This document shows positions 7,254-15,997 of a stretch of DNA of 64,000 bases, piece by piece. A program made the translations under genes and the position numbers. This stretch comes from Streptomyces griseofuscus. GTDB lineage: Bacteria > Actinomycetota > Actinomycetes > Streptomycetales > Streptomycetaceae. The notes beneath the pieces were generated by a model. That model saw only the letters and a program-made list of their open reading frames with translations. It did no database searches and was not told the DNA's origin. Every line of letters begins with the position of its first letter. The first letter of the stretch is position 1. The stretch spans positions 7,873,001-7,937,000 of the forward strand of contig NZ_CP051006.1 of the NCBI RefSeq assembly GCF_014673495.1. Reading direction: 5' to 3'.

Positions 7254-9583
7254 CCGCTCCCGCGACCGGCCCGGTCCGCCGCCGCCTCACCGTGCACGGC
7301 ACCGTGCAGGGGGTGGGGTTTCGGCCGTATGTGCACCGCCTGGCGGCCGAGACGGGCCTGGCCGGATTCGTCGGGAACACCGGGGACGGCGTACTGATCG
7401 AGGTCGAGGGCCCGGCGGCGGAGGTGGCCCGGTTCTGCGAACTGCTGGCCCACCGGCCCCCGCCGCTGGCCACGGTGTCCCGGGTCGCACACGAGGACCT
7501 GCCCGCCACGGGCGCCGCAGGACCCTTCGCGATCCGCTCCACCGAACGGGCGAGCGGCCGCACCCAGCTCCCGCCCGACACCGCGACCTGCGCCGACTGC
7601 CTGCGCGAACTCGCCGACCCGGAAGACCGCAGACACCGGCACCCGTTCGTCACCTGCACCCACTGCGGCCCCCGCTTCACCATCGCCACCGGCATGCCCT
7701 ACGACCGGGTGGCGACCACCATGGCCGGCTTCCCGATGTGCCCCGACTGCGCCCGGGAGTACGGCGACCCCGCCGACCGGCGCTTCCACGCCCAGCCCGT
7801 TGCCTGCCCCGGCTGCGGGCCCCGGCTCACCCTGACAGGGCCAGGCGTACGCCCCGCGCGGGACGCGGACGCGCTCGCGGGGGCACGGGAACTGCTCGCC
7901 GCCGGACGGATCGTCGCCGTCAAGGGGCTCGGCGGCTACCACCTGGCCTGCGACGCCACCGACCCGGCGGCCGTCGCCACGCTGCGCGGCCGCAAGGAGC
8001 GCGGCGGCAAGGCGTTCGCCGTCATGTGCGCCGATCTCGCGGTCGCCGAGCGCCTCGCGGTGCTGACCCCCGCCGAGCGCGCCGCGCTGACCGGACCTTG
8101 CCGCCCCATCGTGCTGGTCCGCCGCCGCACCCCCGCGGGGGAACTGGCCGACCAGGTCTGCCCCGGCAGCCCGCATCTCGGGATCATGCTGCCGTACACC
8201 CCCGTGCACACCCTGCTGTTCGGGCTGCCCGGCGACCCACCGGGACCCCGGGCCCTGGTCATGACCAGCGGCAACCGCTCCGGCGAACCCATCGTCACCG
8301 ACGACACCGAGGCCCGCACCCGGCTCGCGGGACTCGCCGACGCCTGGCTCGCCCATGACCGGCCCATCGCCGCGCCCTGCGACGACTCCCTGCTGCGGAT
8401 CCGCCCCGACGGCACCGAACAGGTACTGCGCCGCTCGCGCGGCTACGTCCCACGCCCGCTGCGGCTGCCGGTCCCGGTGCGGCCCGCGCTCGCGGTCGGC
8501 GGCGACCTGAAGAACGCGCCCTGCCTCGGCGAGGGCGAACTCGCCTGGTTCGGACCGCACATCGGCGACATGGGCGACCTGGCCACGCTGGACGCCGCCC
8601 GGCGGGCCGAACGGCAGCTGAGCCGGCTGACCAAGGTCACCCCCGGGCTGATCGCCGCCGACCGGCACCCCGGGTACCACTCCACCGGCTGGGCCCGCAG
8701 ACGCGCGGGCGCCCGGCTGCCGCTGCGGCTGGTCCAGCACCACCATGCCCATATCGCCTCCGCCATGGCCGAACACGGCCTCGACGGCACCACCCCGGTC
8801 ATCGGCGTCGCCTTCGACGGCACCGGGTACGGCGACGACGGCACGGTGTGGGGCGGCGAGATCCTGCTCGCCGACTACACCGGCTACCGCCGCTTCGCCC
8901 ATCTGACCCCCGCCCCGCTGCCCGGCGGGGACGCGGGCGTGGCCAACCCGTGCCGGCTGGCCCTGGCCCGGCTGTGGGCCGCCGGCCTGCCCTGGGCGGC
9001 GGAACTGCCCAGCACCGCCGCCTGCTCCGCGTCCGAACTCACCCTGCTGCGACGCCAGTTGGACCGCCAGGTGGCCTGCGTGCCCACCTCCAGCATGGGC
9101 CGCCTCTTCGACGCCGTGGCCTCCCTCGCCGGAGTCTGCCACCGCGCCGGATACGAGGCACAGGCCGCGCTGGAGCTGGAGGCCGCGGCCCTCGAAGCGC
9201 GGGACGCGGACGCGGTGGCGTACCCCTTCGGGCTCAGCGGCGGCGCCACCCTCGCCTGCGACCCCGCGCCGATGCTGCGGGCGCTGCTCGCCGACCGGCT
9301 CCGCCGCACCCCGGCCCCGGTCCTCGCGGCCCGCTTCCACCGGGGCGTGGCCCGCGCCGTCACCGAGATCTGCCGCCGGGCCCGCGGCGCGACCGGCCTC
9401 GACACGGTCGCCCTCACCGGCGGGGTGTTCGCCAACGCCCTGCTGGAGGAGAAGTGCACGGACCTGCTGCGCGCCGACGGCTTCACGGTCCTGCGGCACG
9501 GCGAAGTCCCCCCGAACGACGGCGGGTTGGCGCTCGGCCAGCTGATGGTCGCGGCCACCGCACCCCACCACGAGACGGAGTGA
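7250..9583 (+). CDS. hypF: Carbamoyltransferase HypF
   Basis: 777 residues, the normal HypF length. Domains in order are: acylphosphatase-like (VHGTVQGVGFRPYVHRLA, 15-32), two zinc fingers (CADCLREL with CTHCGPRF, then CPDCAREY with CPGCGPRL), a YrdC-like domain (VKGLGGYHLACDAT onward), and a Kae1/O-carbamoyltransferase domain with QHHHAHIASAMAEHG and VALTGGVFANALL. The enzyme turns carbamoyl phosphate and ATP into carbamoyl-AMP and loads HypE, the first step of cyanide ligand synthesis. It overlaps hypB; hypC begins four bases after its stop. Confidence 0.97.
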   Translation: MTAPATGPVRRRLTVHGTVQGVGFRPYVHRLAAETGLAGFVGNTGDGVLIEVEGPAAEVARFCELLAHRPPPLATVSRVAHEDLPATGAAGPFAIRSTERASGRTQLPPDTATCADCLRELADPEDRRHRHPFVTCTHCGPRFTIATGMPYDRVATTMAGFPMCPDCAREYGDPADRRFHAQPVACPGCGPRLTLTGPGVRPARDADALAGARELLAAGRIVAVKGLGGYHLACDATDPAAVATLRGRKERGGKAFAVMCADLAVAERLAVLTPAERAALTGPCRPIVLVRRRTPAGELADQVCPGSPHLGIMLPYTPVHTLLFGLPGDPPGPRALVMTSGNRSGEPIVTDDTEARTRLAGLADAWLAHDRPIAAPCDDSLLRIRPDGTEQVLRRSRGYVPRPLRLPVPVRPALAVGGDLKNAPCLGEGELAWFGPHIGDMGDLATLDAARRAERQLSRLTKVTPGLIAADRHPGYHSTGWARRRAGARLPLRLVQHHHAHIASAMAEHGLDGTTPVIGVAFDGTGYGDDGTVWGGEILLADYTGYRRFAHLTPAPLPGGDAGVANPCRLALARLWAAGLPWAAELPSTAACSASELTLLRRQLDRQVACVPTSSMGRLFDAVASLAGVCHRAGYEAQAALELEAAALEARDADAVAYPFGLSGGATLACDPAPMLRALLADRLRRTPAPVLAARFHRGVARAVTEICRRARGATGLDTVALTGGVFANALLEEKCTDLLRADGFTVLRHGEVPPNDGGLALGQLMVAATAPHHETE

Positions 9584-9586
9584 GCC

Positions 9587-9877
9587 ATGTGTCTGGCAGT
9601 GCCCGGCAAGGTCGTGTCCATCGACCACCAGGCCGACCCCCTCACCGGCCTGATCGACTTCGGCGGCGTCCGCAAACAGGTCTGCCTGGAGTACCTGCCC
9701 GAGGTGCGGGTCGGCGAGTACGTGATCGTGCACGTCGGCTTCGCGCTCCAGCGCCTCGACGAGGAGTCGGCCCGCGCCTCCCTGGAGCTGTTCGACCAAC
9801 TCGGACTGCTGGAAGAGGAGTTCGGCGACGCGTGGGAACAGGCGGCCCGCCAGGAGAACGAGAGTGAGGTCCGGTGA
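9587..9877 (+). CDS. hypC: Hydrogenase assembly chaperone HypC
   Basis: 96 residues starting MCLAVPGKVV, where Cys2 (exposed after Met removal) is the iron-centre ligand essential in this family. A small OB-fold (residues 5-75) and an acidic C-terminal helix follow. HypC binds HypD to build the Fe(CN)2CO unit and delivers it to the apo large subunit. GGAGTGAGCC lies before the ATG, and its stop overlaps the hypD GTG (GTGA). Confidence 0.95.
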   Translation: MCLAVPGKVVSIDHQADPLTGLIDFGGVRKQVCLEYLPEVRVGEYVIVHVGFALQRLDEESARASLELFDQLGLLEEEFGDAWEQAARQENESEVR

Positions 9878-11016
9878 AGTACATCGAGGAGTTCAACGAC
9901 CCCGAGCGCGCCCGCCGGTTGCTGGACGACATCCGTGCCACGGTCACCCGCCCCTGGGCCCTGATGGAGGTCTGCGGCGGCCAGACGCACTCCATCATCC
10001 GGCACGGCATCGACCAACTCCTGCCCGAAGAGGTCGAGTTGATTCATGGCCCCGGCTGCCCGGTGTGCGTCACCCCGCTGGACGTCATCGACAAGGCCCT
10101 GGCCATCGCCGCCCGCCCCGAGGTGATCTTCTGCTCCTTCGGGGACATGCTGCGGGTGCCCGGCACCGACCGCGACCTGTTCCGGGTCAAGGGCGAGGGC
10201 GGCGACGTACGCGTGGTGTACTCCCCGCTGGACGCGCTCGAACTCGCCCGCAAGAACCCCGACCGCGAGGTGGTGTTCTTCGCCATCGGTTTCGAGACCA
10301 CCGCCCCCGCCAACGCCATGGCCGTCCACCAGGCCCGCCGCCTGGGCCTGGGCAACTTCAGCCTGCTGGTCTCCCATGTCCGGGTCCCCCCGGCCATCGA
10401 GGCGATCATGACCGCGCCCAGCTGCCGGGTCCAGGGCTTCCTCGCCGCCGGGCATGTGTGCAGTGTGATGGGCACCGCCGAGTACCCGGACCTCGCCGCG
10501 AAGCACCGCGTCCCCGTCGTCGTCACCGGCTTTGAACCCCTCGACATCCTGGAGGGCATCCGGCGCGCCGTGCAACAGCTGGAGCGGGGCGAGCACCGGG
10601 TGGAGAACGCCTATCCGCGGGCCGTGTGCGAGCAGGGCAACCCGGCCGCCCTGCGCATGCTGGAGGAGGTCTTCGAGGTCACCGACCGCAACTGGCGCGG
10701 CATCGGCCGGATCCCGGCCAGCGGCTGGCGGCTGACCGACGCCTTCCGTGCCCACGACGCCGAGCACCGCTTCGACGTCTCGGGCATCCGCACCGAGGAA
10801 CCGGCCGTGTGCCGGGCCGGCGAGGTCCTCCAGGGCCTGCTCAAGCCGACCGGGTGCGAGGCGTTCGGCACGGCCTGCACCCCGCGCACCCCGCTCGGCG
10901 CCACCATGGTCTCCAGCGAGGGCGCCTGCGCCGCCTACTACCTCTACCGCCGCATGAACACCCCGGCACCGCAGGGATCGCGGATCCCGCGGGAGGAGAT
11001 GAACCCCGTTGGCTGA
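9874..11016 (+). CDS. hypD: Hydrogenase Fe-cyano-CO assembly protein HypD
   Basis: 380 residues from a GTG that overlaps the hypC stop. Conserved cysteines are visible: MEVCGGQTHS (Cys34), HGPGCPVCVTP (Cys62 and Cys65), and the C-terminal iron-sulphur set in FGTACTPRTPLGA and SEGACAAYYLYRR. HypD carries a [4Fe-4S] cluster and is the scaffold with HypC where iron receives CN and CO. The C-terminus ends just past the start of hypE, with an eight-base overlap. Confidence 0.96.
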   Translation: MKYIEEFNDPERARRLLDDIRATVTRPWALMEVCGGQTHSIIRHGIDQLLPEEVELIHGPGCPVCVTPLDVIDKALAIAARPEVIFCSFGDMLRVPGTDRDLFRVKGEGGDVRVVYSPLDALELARKNPDREVVFFAIGFETTAPANAMAVHQARRLGLGNFSLLVSHVRVPPAIEAIMTAPSCRVQGFLAAGHVCSVMGTAEYPDLAAKHRVPVVVTGFEPLDILEGIRRAVQQLERGEHRVENAYPRAVCEQGNPAALRMLEEVFEVTDRNWRGIGRIPASGWRLTDAFRAHDAEHRFDVSGIRTEEPAVCRAGEVLQGLLKPTGCEAFGTACTPRTPLGATMVSSEGACAAYYLYRRMNTPAPQGSRIPREEMNPVG

Positions 11017-12097
11017 CCTCGCCACCCCCGCCGCCACCCCCGAGACCGCCGTCGACCCGGCTAACTGGACCTGCCCCGCCCCGCTGCACGACCAGCCGGT
11101 CGTCGTCATGGGCCACGGCGGCGGCGGCGCCCTCTCCGCCGAGCTGATCGAGCAGGTCTTCGCCCCGGCCTACGGCAACCCCGTGCTCGCCGCCCTCACC
11201 GACTCCGCCGTGTTCGACCTCGGCGGCGCCCGGCTCGCCTTCTCCACCGACTCCTACGTCGTACGGCCCCTGTTCTTCCCCGGCGGGGGCCTCGGCGACC
11301 TCGCCGTCAACGGCACCGTCAACGACCTCGCGATGAGCGGCGCCCGGCCCGCCTTCCTCTCCACCGCCTTCGTCCTGGAGGAGGGCGTGGAACTGGAGGT
11401 GGTCGGGCGGATCGCCCGCGCCATCGGCGCCGCCGCCCGGGCCGCGGACGTCACCGTGGCCACCGGCGACACCAAGGTGGTCGAGTCCGGTCACGGCGAC
11501 GGCGTCTACGTCACCACGGCCGGCGTCGGCCTGGTCCCCGACGGCGTCGACATCCGCCCGCAGCGCGCCCGGCCCGGCGACGCGGTCATCGTCAGCGGGC
11601 CGATCGGACAGCACGGCGTGGCCGTGATGAGCGTGCGCGAGGGCCTGGAGTTCGGCGTCGAGATCGTCTCCGACACCGCGCCGCTGGCCGGTCTGGTCGC
11701 GGCCATGCTGGAGGTCACCAAAGATCTGCACGTCCTGCGCGACCCCACCCGGGGCGGGCTCGGCGCCTCCCTGAACGAGATCGCCCGCGCCTCCGGCACC
11801 GGCGTGCTGCTGCGCGACCGGGCGGTCCCGGTTCCGGAGGAGGTCGCGAACGCCTGCGGCTTCCTGGGCCTCGACCCGCTGTACGTCGCCAACGAGGGCC
11901 GGCTCGTCGCCTTCGTACCCCCCGAGCACGCCGAGGCGGTGCTCGCCGCCATGCACGCCCATCCGCAGGGCACCGGCGCCGCGCTGATCGGCGAGTGCGT
12001 GGCCGACCACCCGGGCATGGTCGTCGTCGCCACCGGCCTCGGCGGCACCCGGGTCGTGGACCTGCCGCTGGGCGAGCAGCTGCCCCGGATCTGCTGA
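11009..12097 (+). CDS. hypE: Carbamoyl dehydratase HypE
   Basis: 362 residues from a TTG inside the end of hypD; GGGAGGAG lies upstream at the right distance and the N-terminus fits the family. It has the PurM/AIR-synthetase fold: VVMGHGGGGALSAELIEQ near the start, FSTDSYVVRPLFFPGG and DPTRGGLGASLNEIA. The protein ends in PRIC, the C-terminal cysteine that is carbamoylated by HypF and dehydrated to thiocyanate with ATP. It is the last gene of the rightward operon, followed 11 bases on by a strong hairpin. Confidence 0.96.
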   Translation: MADLATPAATPETAVDPANWTCPAPLHDQPVVVMGHGGGGALSAELIEQVFAPAYGNPVLAALTDSAVFDLGGARLAFSTDSYVVRPLFFPGGGLGDLAVNGTVNDLAMSGARPAFLSTAFVLEEGVELEVVGRIARAIGAAARAADVTVATGDTKVVESGHGDGVYVTTAGVGLVPDGVDIRPQRARPGDAVIVSGPIGQHGVAVMSVREGLEFGVEIVSDTAPLAGLVAAMLEVTKDLHVLRDPTRGGLGASLNEIARASGTGVLLRDRAVPVPEEVANACGFLGLDPLYVANEGRLVAFVPPEHAEAVLAAMHAHPQGTGAALIGECVADHPGMVVVATGLGGTRVVDLPLGEQLPRIC

Positions 12098-12108
12098 CCG
12101 GGACCGCG

Positions 12109-12170
12109 AGCGCCAAGGGAAAGCCCGGCCCCCGCCGTCCTCGGCGGGGGCCGGGCTTTCCCTTGGCGCT
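12109..12170. terminator. Perfect 29-bp hairpin between the convergent hydrogenase operons
   Basis: Arms 12109-12137 and 12142-12170 are exact reverse complements with a TCCT loop. The stem is GC-rich without a U tract, as is common for terminators in Streptomyces. It starts 11 bases after the hypE stop and ends two bases before the hypA stop, so it can end transcription from both sides. Confidence 0.9.
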
Positions 12171-12172
12171 TC

Positions 12173-12514
12173 CTACGTGTCGACGCCCGTGATCTCCAAC
12201 TCGCGTCCGCTGCGCAGCTCCTGGGAGGGGCGATCGCAGTGCGGGCACCAGAAGAACGGCGGTATGCCCACCGCGAACTCCTCGGCGCACCCGTCGCACC
12301 ACGCCAGCGCGGGCACCGGCTCCACCACGAGCCGGGCATTCGCGAGCGCCGTGCCGTCGCGGGCCACCTCGAAGGCGAAGTCCAGCGCGTCGGGCACCAC
12401 CCCGGACAGCTCACCGACCCGGACGGTCACCGCTGACACCCGGTCCGCACCGTCCGCGCGGGCGATCTCCTCGGCCTGTTCCACGATCGCCGACGCGATC
12501 GACAGTTCGTGCAC
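12173..12514 (-). CDS. hypA: Hydrogenase nickel chaperone/zinc protein HypA
   Basis: 113 residues starting MHE; His2 is the nickel ligand of the family. The zinc site is CDGC (Cys73, Cys76) and CPHC (Cys90, Cys93), separated by 13 residues as usual. HypA hands nickel to the large subunit together with HypB. It is the last gene of the structural operon, apart from the other hyp genes on the opposite strand, and starts seven bases after the small membrane protein gene. Confidence 0.95.
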   Translation of the reverse strand: MHELSIASAIVEQAEEIARADGADRVSAVTVRVGELSGVVPDALDFAFEVARDGTALANARLVVEPVPALAWCDGCAEEFAVGIPPFFWCPHCDRPSQELRSGRELEITGVDT

Positions 12515-12521
12515 GGCCGCC

Positions 12522-12710
12522 TCAGGGGTAGCGCCGGTTCGCGCCCGGACCGCCGGTCATCCGGAAGATCCGCAACTCCCGGATGATCCCGGGGAACTCC
12601 TTGATCACCAGGGCGGTGATCACGCCGCCGACCAGCGCGGCCTGGAGCAGCAGCAGCTGCCGTCCGGACATCCCCGATCGCGTGCGCCTTCTGCTTCTAC
12701 AATCGCTCAT
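12522..12710 (-). CDS. Small single-span membrane protein in the hydrogenase operon
   Basis: 62 residues if the ATG at 12710 is used (GGAAAG upstream); a GTG at 12719 or ATG at 12671 is possible. A basic N-terminus is followed by one hydrophobic helix (LLLLQAALVGGVITALVI) and a tail with a central EFPGIIRELRIFRMTGG segment. The helix-EFP-basic pattern recalls DUF6893-like small proteins, but I am not sure of that assignment. Its place between two other tiny operon genes and hypA suggests a role with the hydrogenase, perhaps membrane attachment; this is inference. Confidence 0.6.
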   Translation of the reverse strand: MSDCRSRRRTRSGMSGRQLLLLQAALVGGVITALVIKEFPGIIRELRIFRMTGGPGANRRYP

Positions 12711-12730
12711 GGCGGTCACTTTCCGTTCTC

Positions 12731-12937
12731 TCAGCCGGGCGAGATGTTCGGCATGCTCTCGCCCAGGGCGTCATGCCGCTTCCAGTGGATACCGGTGGAG
12801 CGGCGCGCGTCGGAGCTGCCGTCCCGGTGGTGTCCGGTCTGCTCCTGGTACGGGCCCTTGTTGCCCTGGTGCAGCCCGGGAACATGGCTCGGGGTGTCGG
12901 GCTTCGCCTCGGGGCGGCCCACTCGGATGGTGCCCAT
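12731..12937 (-). CDS. Small hydrophilic His-rich protein in the hydrogenase operon
   Basis: 68 residues from an ATG with AAGGAGA seven bases upstream. The sequence begins MGTIRVGRPEAKPDTPSHVP, has six histidines spread through it, many Gly/Asp/Gln residues and no hydrophobic segment, so it is probably soluble and partly unstructured. It follows the DUF5947 gene by 26 bases and precedes the small membrane protein by 20. The product is not recognised. The good ribosome site and operon position argue that it is real. Confidence 0.6.
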   Translation of the reverse strand: MGTIRVGRPEAKPDTPSHVPGLHQGNKGPYQEQTGHHRDGSSDARRSTGIHWKRHDALGESMPNISPG

Positions 12938-12963
12938 GTCCGCTCTCCTTCCAGGCCGTACGA

Positions 12964-13560
12964 CTACGACCGTTCGGTGAGGTCCCTGAAGAACTGTTCT
13001 ACGGCGGCCCAGACCTGCCCGCCACCGGAGAGGCCCTGCCACTCGCGGCGGACCAGCGCGGTCATCCGGAAACAGTCGTCGACCGGCACGATCCAGTGCT
13101 CCGCGAGCCCGCGCACGGTGTTGACCAGCAGCGCCTCCACGTCCGGGGTCATGGACGCCACCTGCGGGACCTCGGCGGCCAGCCGCCGCCAGGCGTCCGC
13201 GTCCACCTCCCAGCGCATCGCCCCGGCCGGGCTCGGCCCCTGCGCGGTGACCGCCCCGTCGGAGCGCGGCACGAAGAACACCAGCCCCACCGGGACACCC
13301 AGCACCCCGGTGTCGACCGGCGGGAGCCGCAGCCGGCGCCGGGGCACCAGCCGGTAGCGGCCCTCGCCCGCCGCGCCGTCCGCGAACAGCACCGAGCAGG
13401 GGCCGCACACACAGCGCACCTCGGCGGCCCCGGTGTCGTACAGATGGGGGTGCTCGTCCGCGACCCGGGCCGCGCACAGCTCGCAGCTCTCCGCGTCGGC
13501 CGTGGCCGCGCGGTCGGCGGCGGAGCGGATGACCCGGGCGAGTGCCCCCTCCACGCTCAC
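12964..13560 (-). CDS. DUF5947 family protein with a cysteine cluster
   Basis: 198 residues from a GTG overlapping the upstream stop (GTGA). The N-terminal third carries CELC (Cys26, Cys29), HPH (37-39) and CVCGPC (Cys50, Cys52, Cys55), a likely zinc or iron-sulphur site. The rest is a mixed fold ending in VWAAVEQFFRDL. I know this as DUF5947, a family found beside actinobacterial [NiFe]-hydrogenases. Its position right after the NifU-like gene suggests a part in cluster assembly or electron transfer; the function is not established. Confidence 0.75.
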   Translation of the reverse strand: MSVEGALARVIRSAADRAATADAESCELCAARVADEHPHLYDTGAAEVRCVCGPCSVLFADGAAGEGRYRLVPRRRLRLPPVDTGVLGVPVGLVFFVPRSDGAVTAQGPSPAGAMRWEVDADAWRRLAAEVPQVASMTPDVEALLVNTVRGLAEHWIVPVDDCFRMTALVRREWQGLSGGGQVWAAVEQFFRDLTERS

Positions 13561-14123
13561 CCCGCCTCCTGCGGCACGGACCGGCGCTTGATCGTGTTCA
13601 GCGGTACGAAGGCGGGGGCGGCCTTGCGCTCCTCGCCGGCCGGCACGATCTCCACCTCGGCAAGCTCCGGGGCCACCGCCAGGACGGCCTCCCGGACCGC
13701 CGCGGCGATGTCCGCGGAGCCGCTCCCGCAGCCACCACCGCAGCCGCCCTTGGAGCCGGAGTCGAGCCGCACCCGCGCGACCTCGCCCTCGACCCCGGCC
13801 CAGGTCAGGTCGCCGCCGCGCTCGCGCACCGCCGGCCGCAGCCGCTCCATGGCGCGCTCGGCCCGCTCGGCCAGGGGCTGCGGGTGCACGCCGTGCAGCA
13901 CCATGAGGTGCCCGACCAGCTCGTCACCGGCCAGCCGCGCGCCCAGCCGCTCGTCGGCGCCGTCCAGGACCCGGGCGAGGGCCTCGCCGTAGACCTCGGT
14001 CAGCAGCCGTACCGCCTCCAGGGCCGGGCCGGGCGTGTGCTCAAGGCCCGCCAGCACCTCGTCGAGCCGGGCGAGCCGGGCCTCCACCGCCGGATCCGCC
14101 AGGCGTCCGGCCGGATCAGCCAT
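13557..14123 (-). CDS. NifU-like iron-sulphur scaffold protein
   Basis: 188 residues. The C-terminal part (about 90-170) resembles the NifU C-terminal domain, RAMERLRPAVRERGGDL followed by KGGCGGGCGSGSADI and a final VEIVPAG. The normal CxxC of this domain is replaced by CGGGC (Cys128, Cys132) with three residues between the cysteines. The N-terminal 80 residues are helical and alanine-rich. Such proteins give [4Fe-4S] clusters to targets; here the hydrogenase small subunit is the obvious client. Its ATG lies within the end of the large subunit gene (overlap of eight bases). Confidence 0.8.
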   Translation of the reverse strand: MADPAGRLADPAVEARLARLDEVLAGLEHTPGPALEAVRLLTEVYGEALARVLDGADERLGARLAGDELVGHLMVLHGVHPQPLAERAERAMERLRPAVRERGGDLTWAGVEGEVARVRLDSGSKGGCGGGCGSGSADIAAAVREAVLAVAPELAEVEIVPAGEERKAAPAFVPLNTIKRRSVPQEAG

Positions 14124-15909
14124 GGTTGGCCCCGTACGTCGGCGAGTGCACGGTGCTCAGGGTCTTGCCCTTGCCCATGTACATATGGACGCCGCACGGC
14201 AGACAGGGGTCGAAGCTGCGCACCGTGCGCATGATGTCGACGCCCTTGAAGTCGTCGGGCCCGTTCTCCTCGAAGATCGGCTGGCCCATGACCGCGTCCT
14301 CGTAGGGACCGGGCGTGCCGTAGATGTCACGGGGGCTGGCGTTCCACGGGGTCGGCGGGTACGGATGGTAGTTGGCGATCTTCTTGTCCCGGATCACCAG
14401 GTGGTGCGAGAGCACCCCGCGCACCGCCTCGTGGAAGCCGCAGCCGATCGACTCGTCCGGCACCTCGAAGTTCTCGAAGACCTTGGTGTCGCCGCTCTGC
14501 AACATCCCCATGGCCTCCTCCAGGAACTGGAGGGCCATCGCGGCGGCGTAGGCGATGAAGTACGGCCGGGCGCGGTCGCGTTCGAGGGTGTTGCTCCACT
14601 TCGGGATGCGCCACTCCAGGGTGGTCTCCGGCAGCTTCTCGCCCTTGGGCAGGGTGATGCGGATACCGCCCCCGGTCGCCTTCACGTACGGCGTGTCCAC
14701 CAGGCCGCTCAGCGCGGTCGACCAGAGCCGGGCGAGCGGGCCGCCGCCGGTGTCCAGGGCGAGGTGCTCACCGGTGTCCGGGTGGTACCAGCGCGGGCTC
14801 ATCACCCAGCTGTAGTTGCCCTCGAAGTCCCGCTTCTGCGGCACCGGTACCGTGGTCTGGTTCCAGGGGTGGCGCATGTCGATGGGGTTGCCCAGCGGGT
14901 CGTGGGTGACGAACGGGTCCTCGTTCACCCAGTCCTCGTAGAAGGAGCTGCCCAGCATGATGCGCAGCCCGAGGTTGATGTCGATCAGGTTGTTGGTCAC
15001 CAGCTTGCCGTCCACCACGATGCCCGGGGTGACGTACATCGCCTTGCCCCACTCGTTCATGGTGGCGTAGCGGTAGTCGACCACGTCCGGGTTCTGGAAG
15101 GCGCCCCAACAGCCCAGCAGAATACGGCGCTTGCCGACCTCCTCGTAGCCCGGCAGCGCCTCGTAGAAGAAGTCGAAGACGTCGTCGTTCATCGCCACCG
15201 CCTTCTTCACGAAGTCGATGACGCGCATCAGGCGGCTGAGGTAGTCGGTGAAGACGCTCGGCTGCGGCATCGTGCCGACGCCGCCCGGGTAGAGCGTGGA
15301 GGGGTGCACATGGCGCCCCTCCATCAGGCAGAACATCTCCCGGGTGATCCGGCTGACCTTCAGCGCCTCCTTGTAGACCTCGCCCTCGAAGGGGTTGAAG
15401 GCCTTCATGATCTCGGCGATGGTGCGGTAGCCGTGCACATCCCCGCGGGGCGCGTCGGTGCGCTCGGCGCGGGCCAGCACCCCGGGGTTGGTGGCCTTGA
15501 CCATCGCCTCGCAGAAGTCCACGAAGACCAGGTTGTCCTGGAAGATCGTGTGGTCGAAGATGTACTCCGCCGCCTCGCCGAGGTTGGTGATGTGCTCGGC
15601 CAGCTTCGGCGGCTTGACGCCGTAGGCCATCTGCTGGGCGTAGTTGGAGCAGGTGGTGTGGTTGTCGCCGCAGATGCCGCAGATCCGGGAGGTGATGAAC
15701 CCGGCGTCGCGCGGGTCCTTGCCCTTCATGAACACCGAGTAGCCGCGGAACAGCGACGAGGTGCTGTGGCACTCCACGACCTCACGGTTGGCGAAGTCGA
15801 TCTTCGTGTAGATGCCCAGGTTGCCGATGATCCGGGTGATCGGATCCCAGTTCATGTCCACGAGCTGGGCTGGTTTGCGTCCTGAGGTCCGCGCGTCGGT
15901 GGTGGTCAT
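14116..15909 (-). CDS. hhyL: [NiFe]-hydrogenase large subunit, actinobacterial group 1h
   Basis: 597 residues. The L1 motif is RICGICG at 75-81 with His84; the L2 motif DPCLPCGVH gives Cys569, Cys572 and His575. Cys77, Cys80, Cys569 and Cys572 would bind the NiFe(CN)2CO centre. A 22-residue peptide after His575 would be removed by the protease at 5844-6437. The motifs and the small-subunit partner fit the high-affinity group 1h enzymes of Streptomyces, Mycobacterium and Ralstonia (AH). There is no signal peptide, so the enzyme stays on the cytoplasmic side. It starts 88 bases after the small subunit gene ends. Confidence 0.97.
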   Translation of the reverse strand: MTTTDARTSGRKPAQLVDMNWDPITRIIGNLGIYTKIDFANREVVECHSTSSLFRGYSVFMKGKDPRDAGFITSRICGICGDNHTTCSNYAQQMAYGVKPPKLAEHITNLGEAAEYIFDHTIFQDNLVFVDFCEAMVKATNPGVLARAERTDAPRGDVHGYRTIAEIMKAFNPFEGEVYKEALKVSRITREMFCLMEGRHVHPSTLYPGGVGTMPQPSVFTDYLSRLMRVIDFVKKAVAMNDDVFDFFYEALPGYEEVGKRRILLGCWGAFQNPDVVDYRYATMNEWGKAMYVTPGIVVDGKLVTNNLIDINLGLRIMLGSSFYEDWVNEDPFVTHDPLGNPIDMRHPWNQTTVPVPQKRDFEGNYSWVMSPRWYHPDTGEHLALDTGGGPLARLWSTALSGLVDTPYVKATGGGIRITLPKGEKLPETTLEWRIPKWSNTLERDRARPYFIAYAAAMALQFLEEAMGMLQSGDTKVFENFEVPDESIGCGFHEAVRGVLSHHLVIRDKKIANYHPYPPTPWNASPRDIYGTPGPYEDAVMGQPIFEENGPDDFKGVDIMRTVRSFDPCLPCGVHMYMGKGKTLSTVHSPTYGANHG

Positions 15910-15997
15910 CTGCGGTACTGTCCCTCGCTGTTCGGGTCGGGCGGAGCGGATGGCGGGGCGGGCGGAGGGGTGATGCGCGGGCCGGGGGAGTACGGCG

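Noticed and set aside
7049..11109. Very long leftward open frames opposite hypF and hypD
   Set aside because: Shadows of GC-rich coding sequence; the products are low-complexity Gly/Arg/Val sequence without domains.
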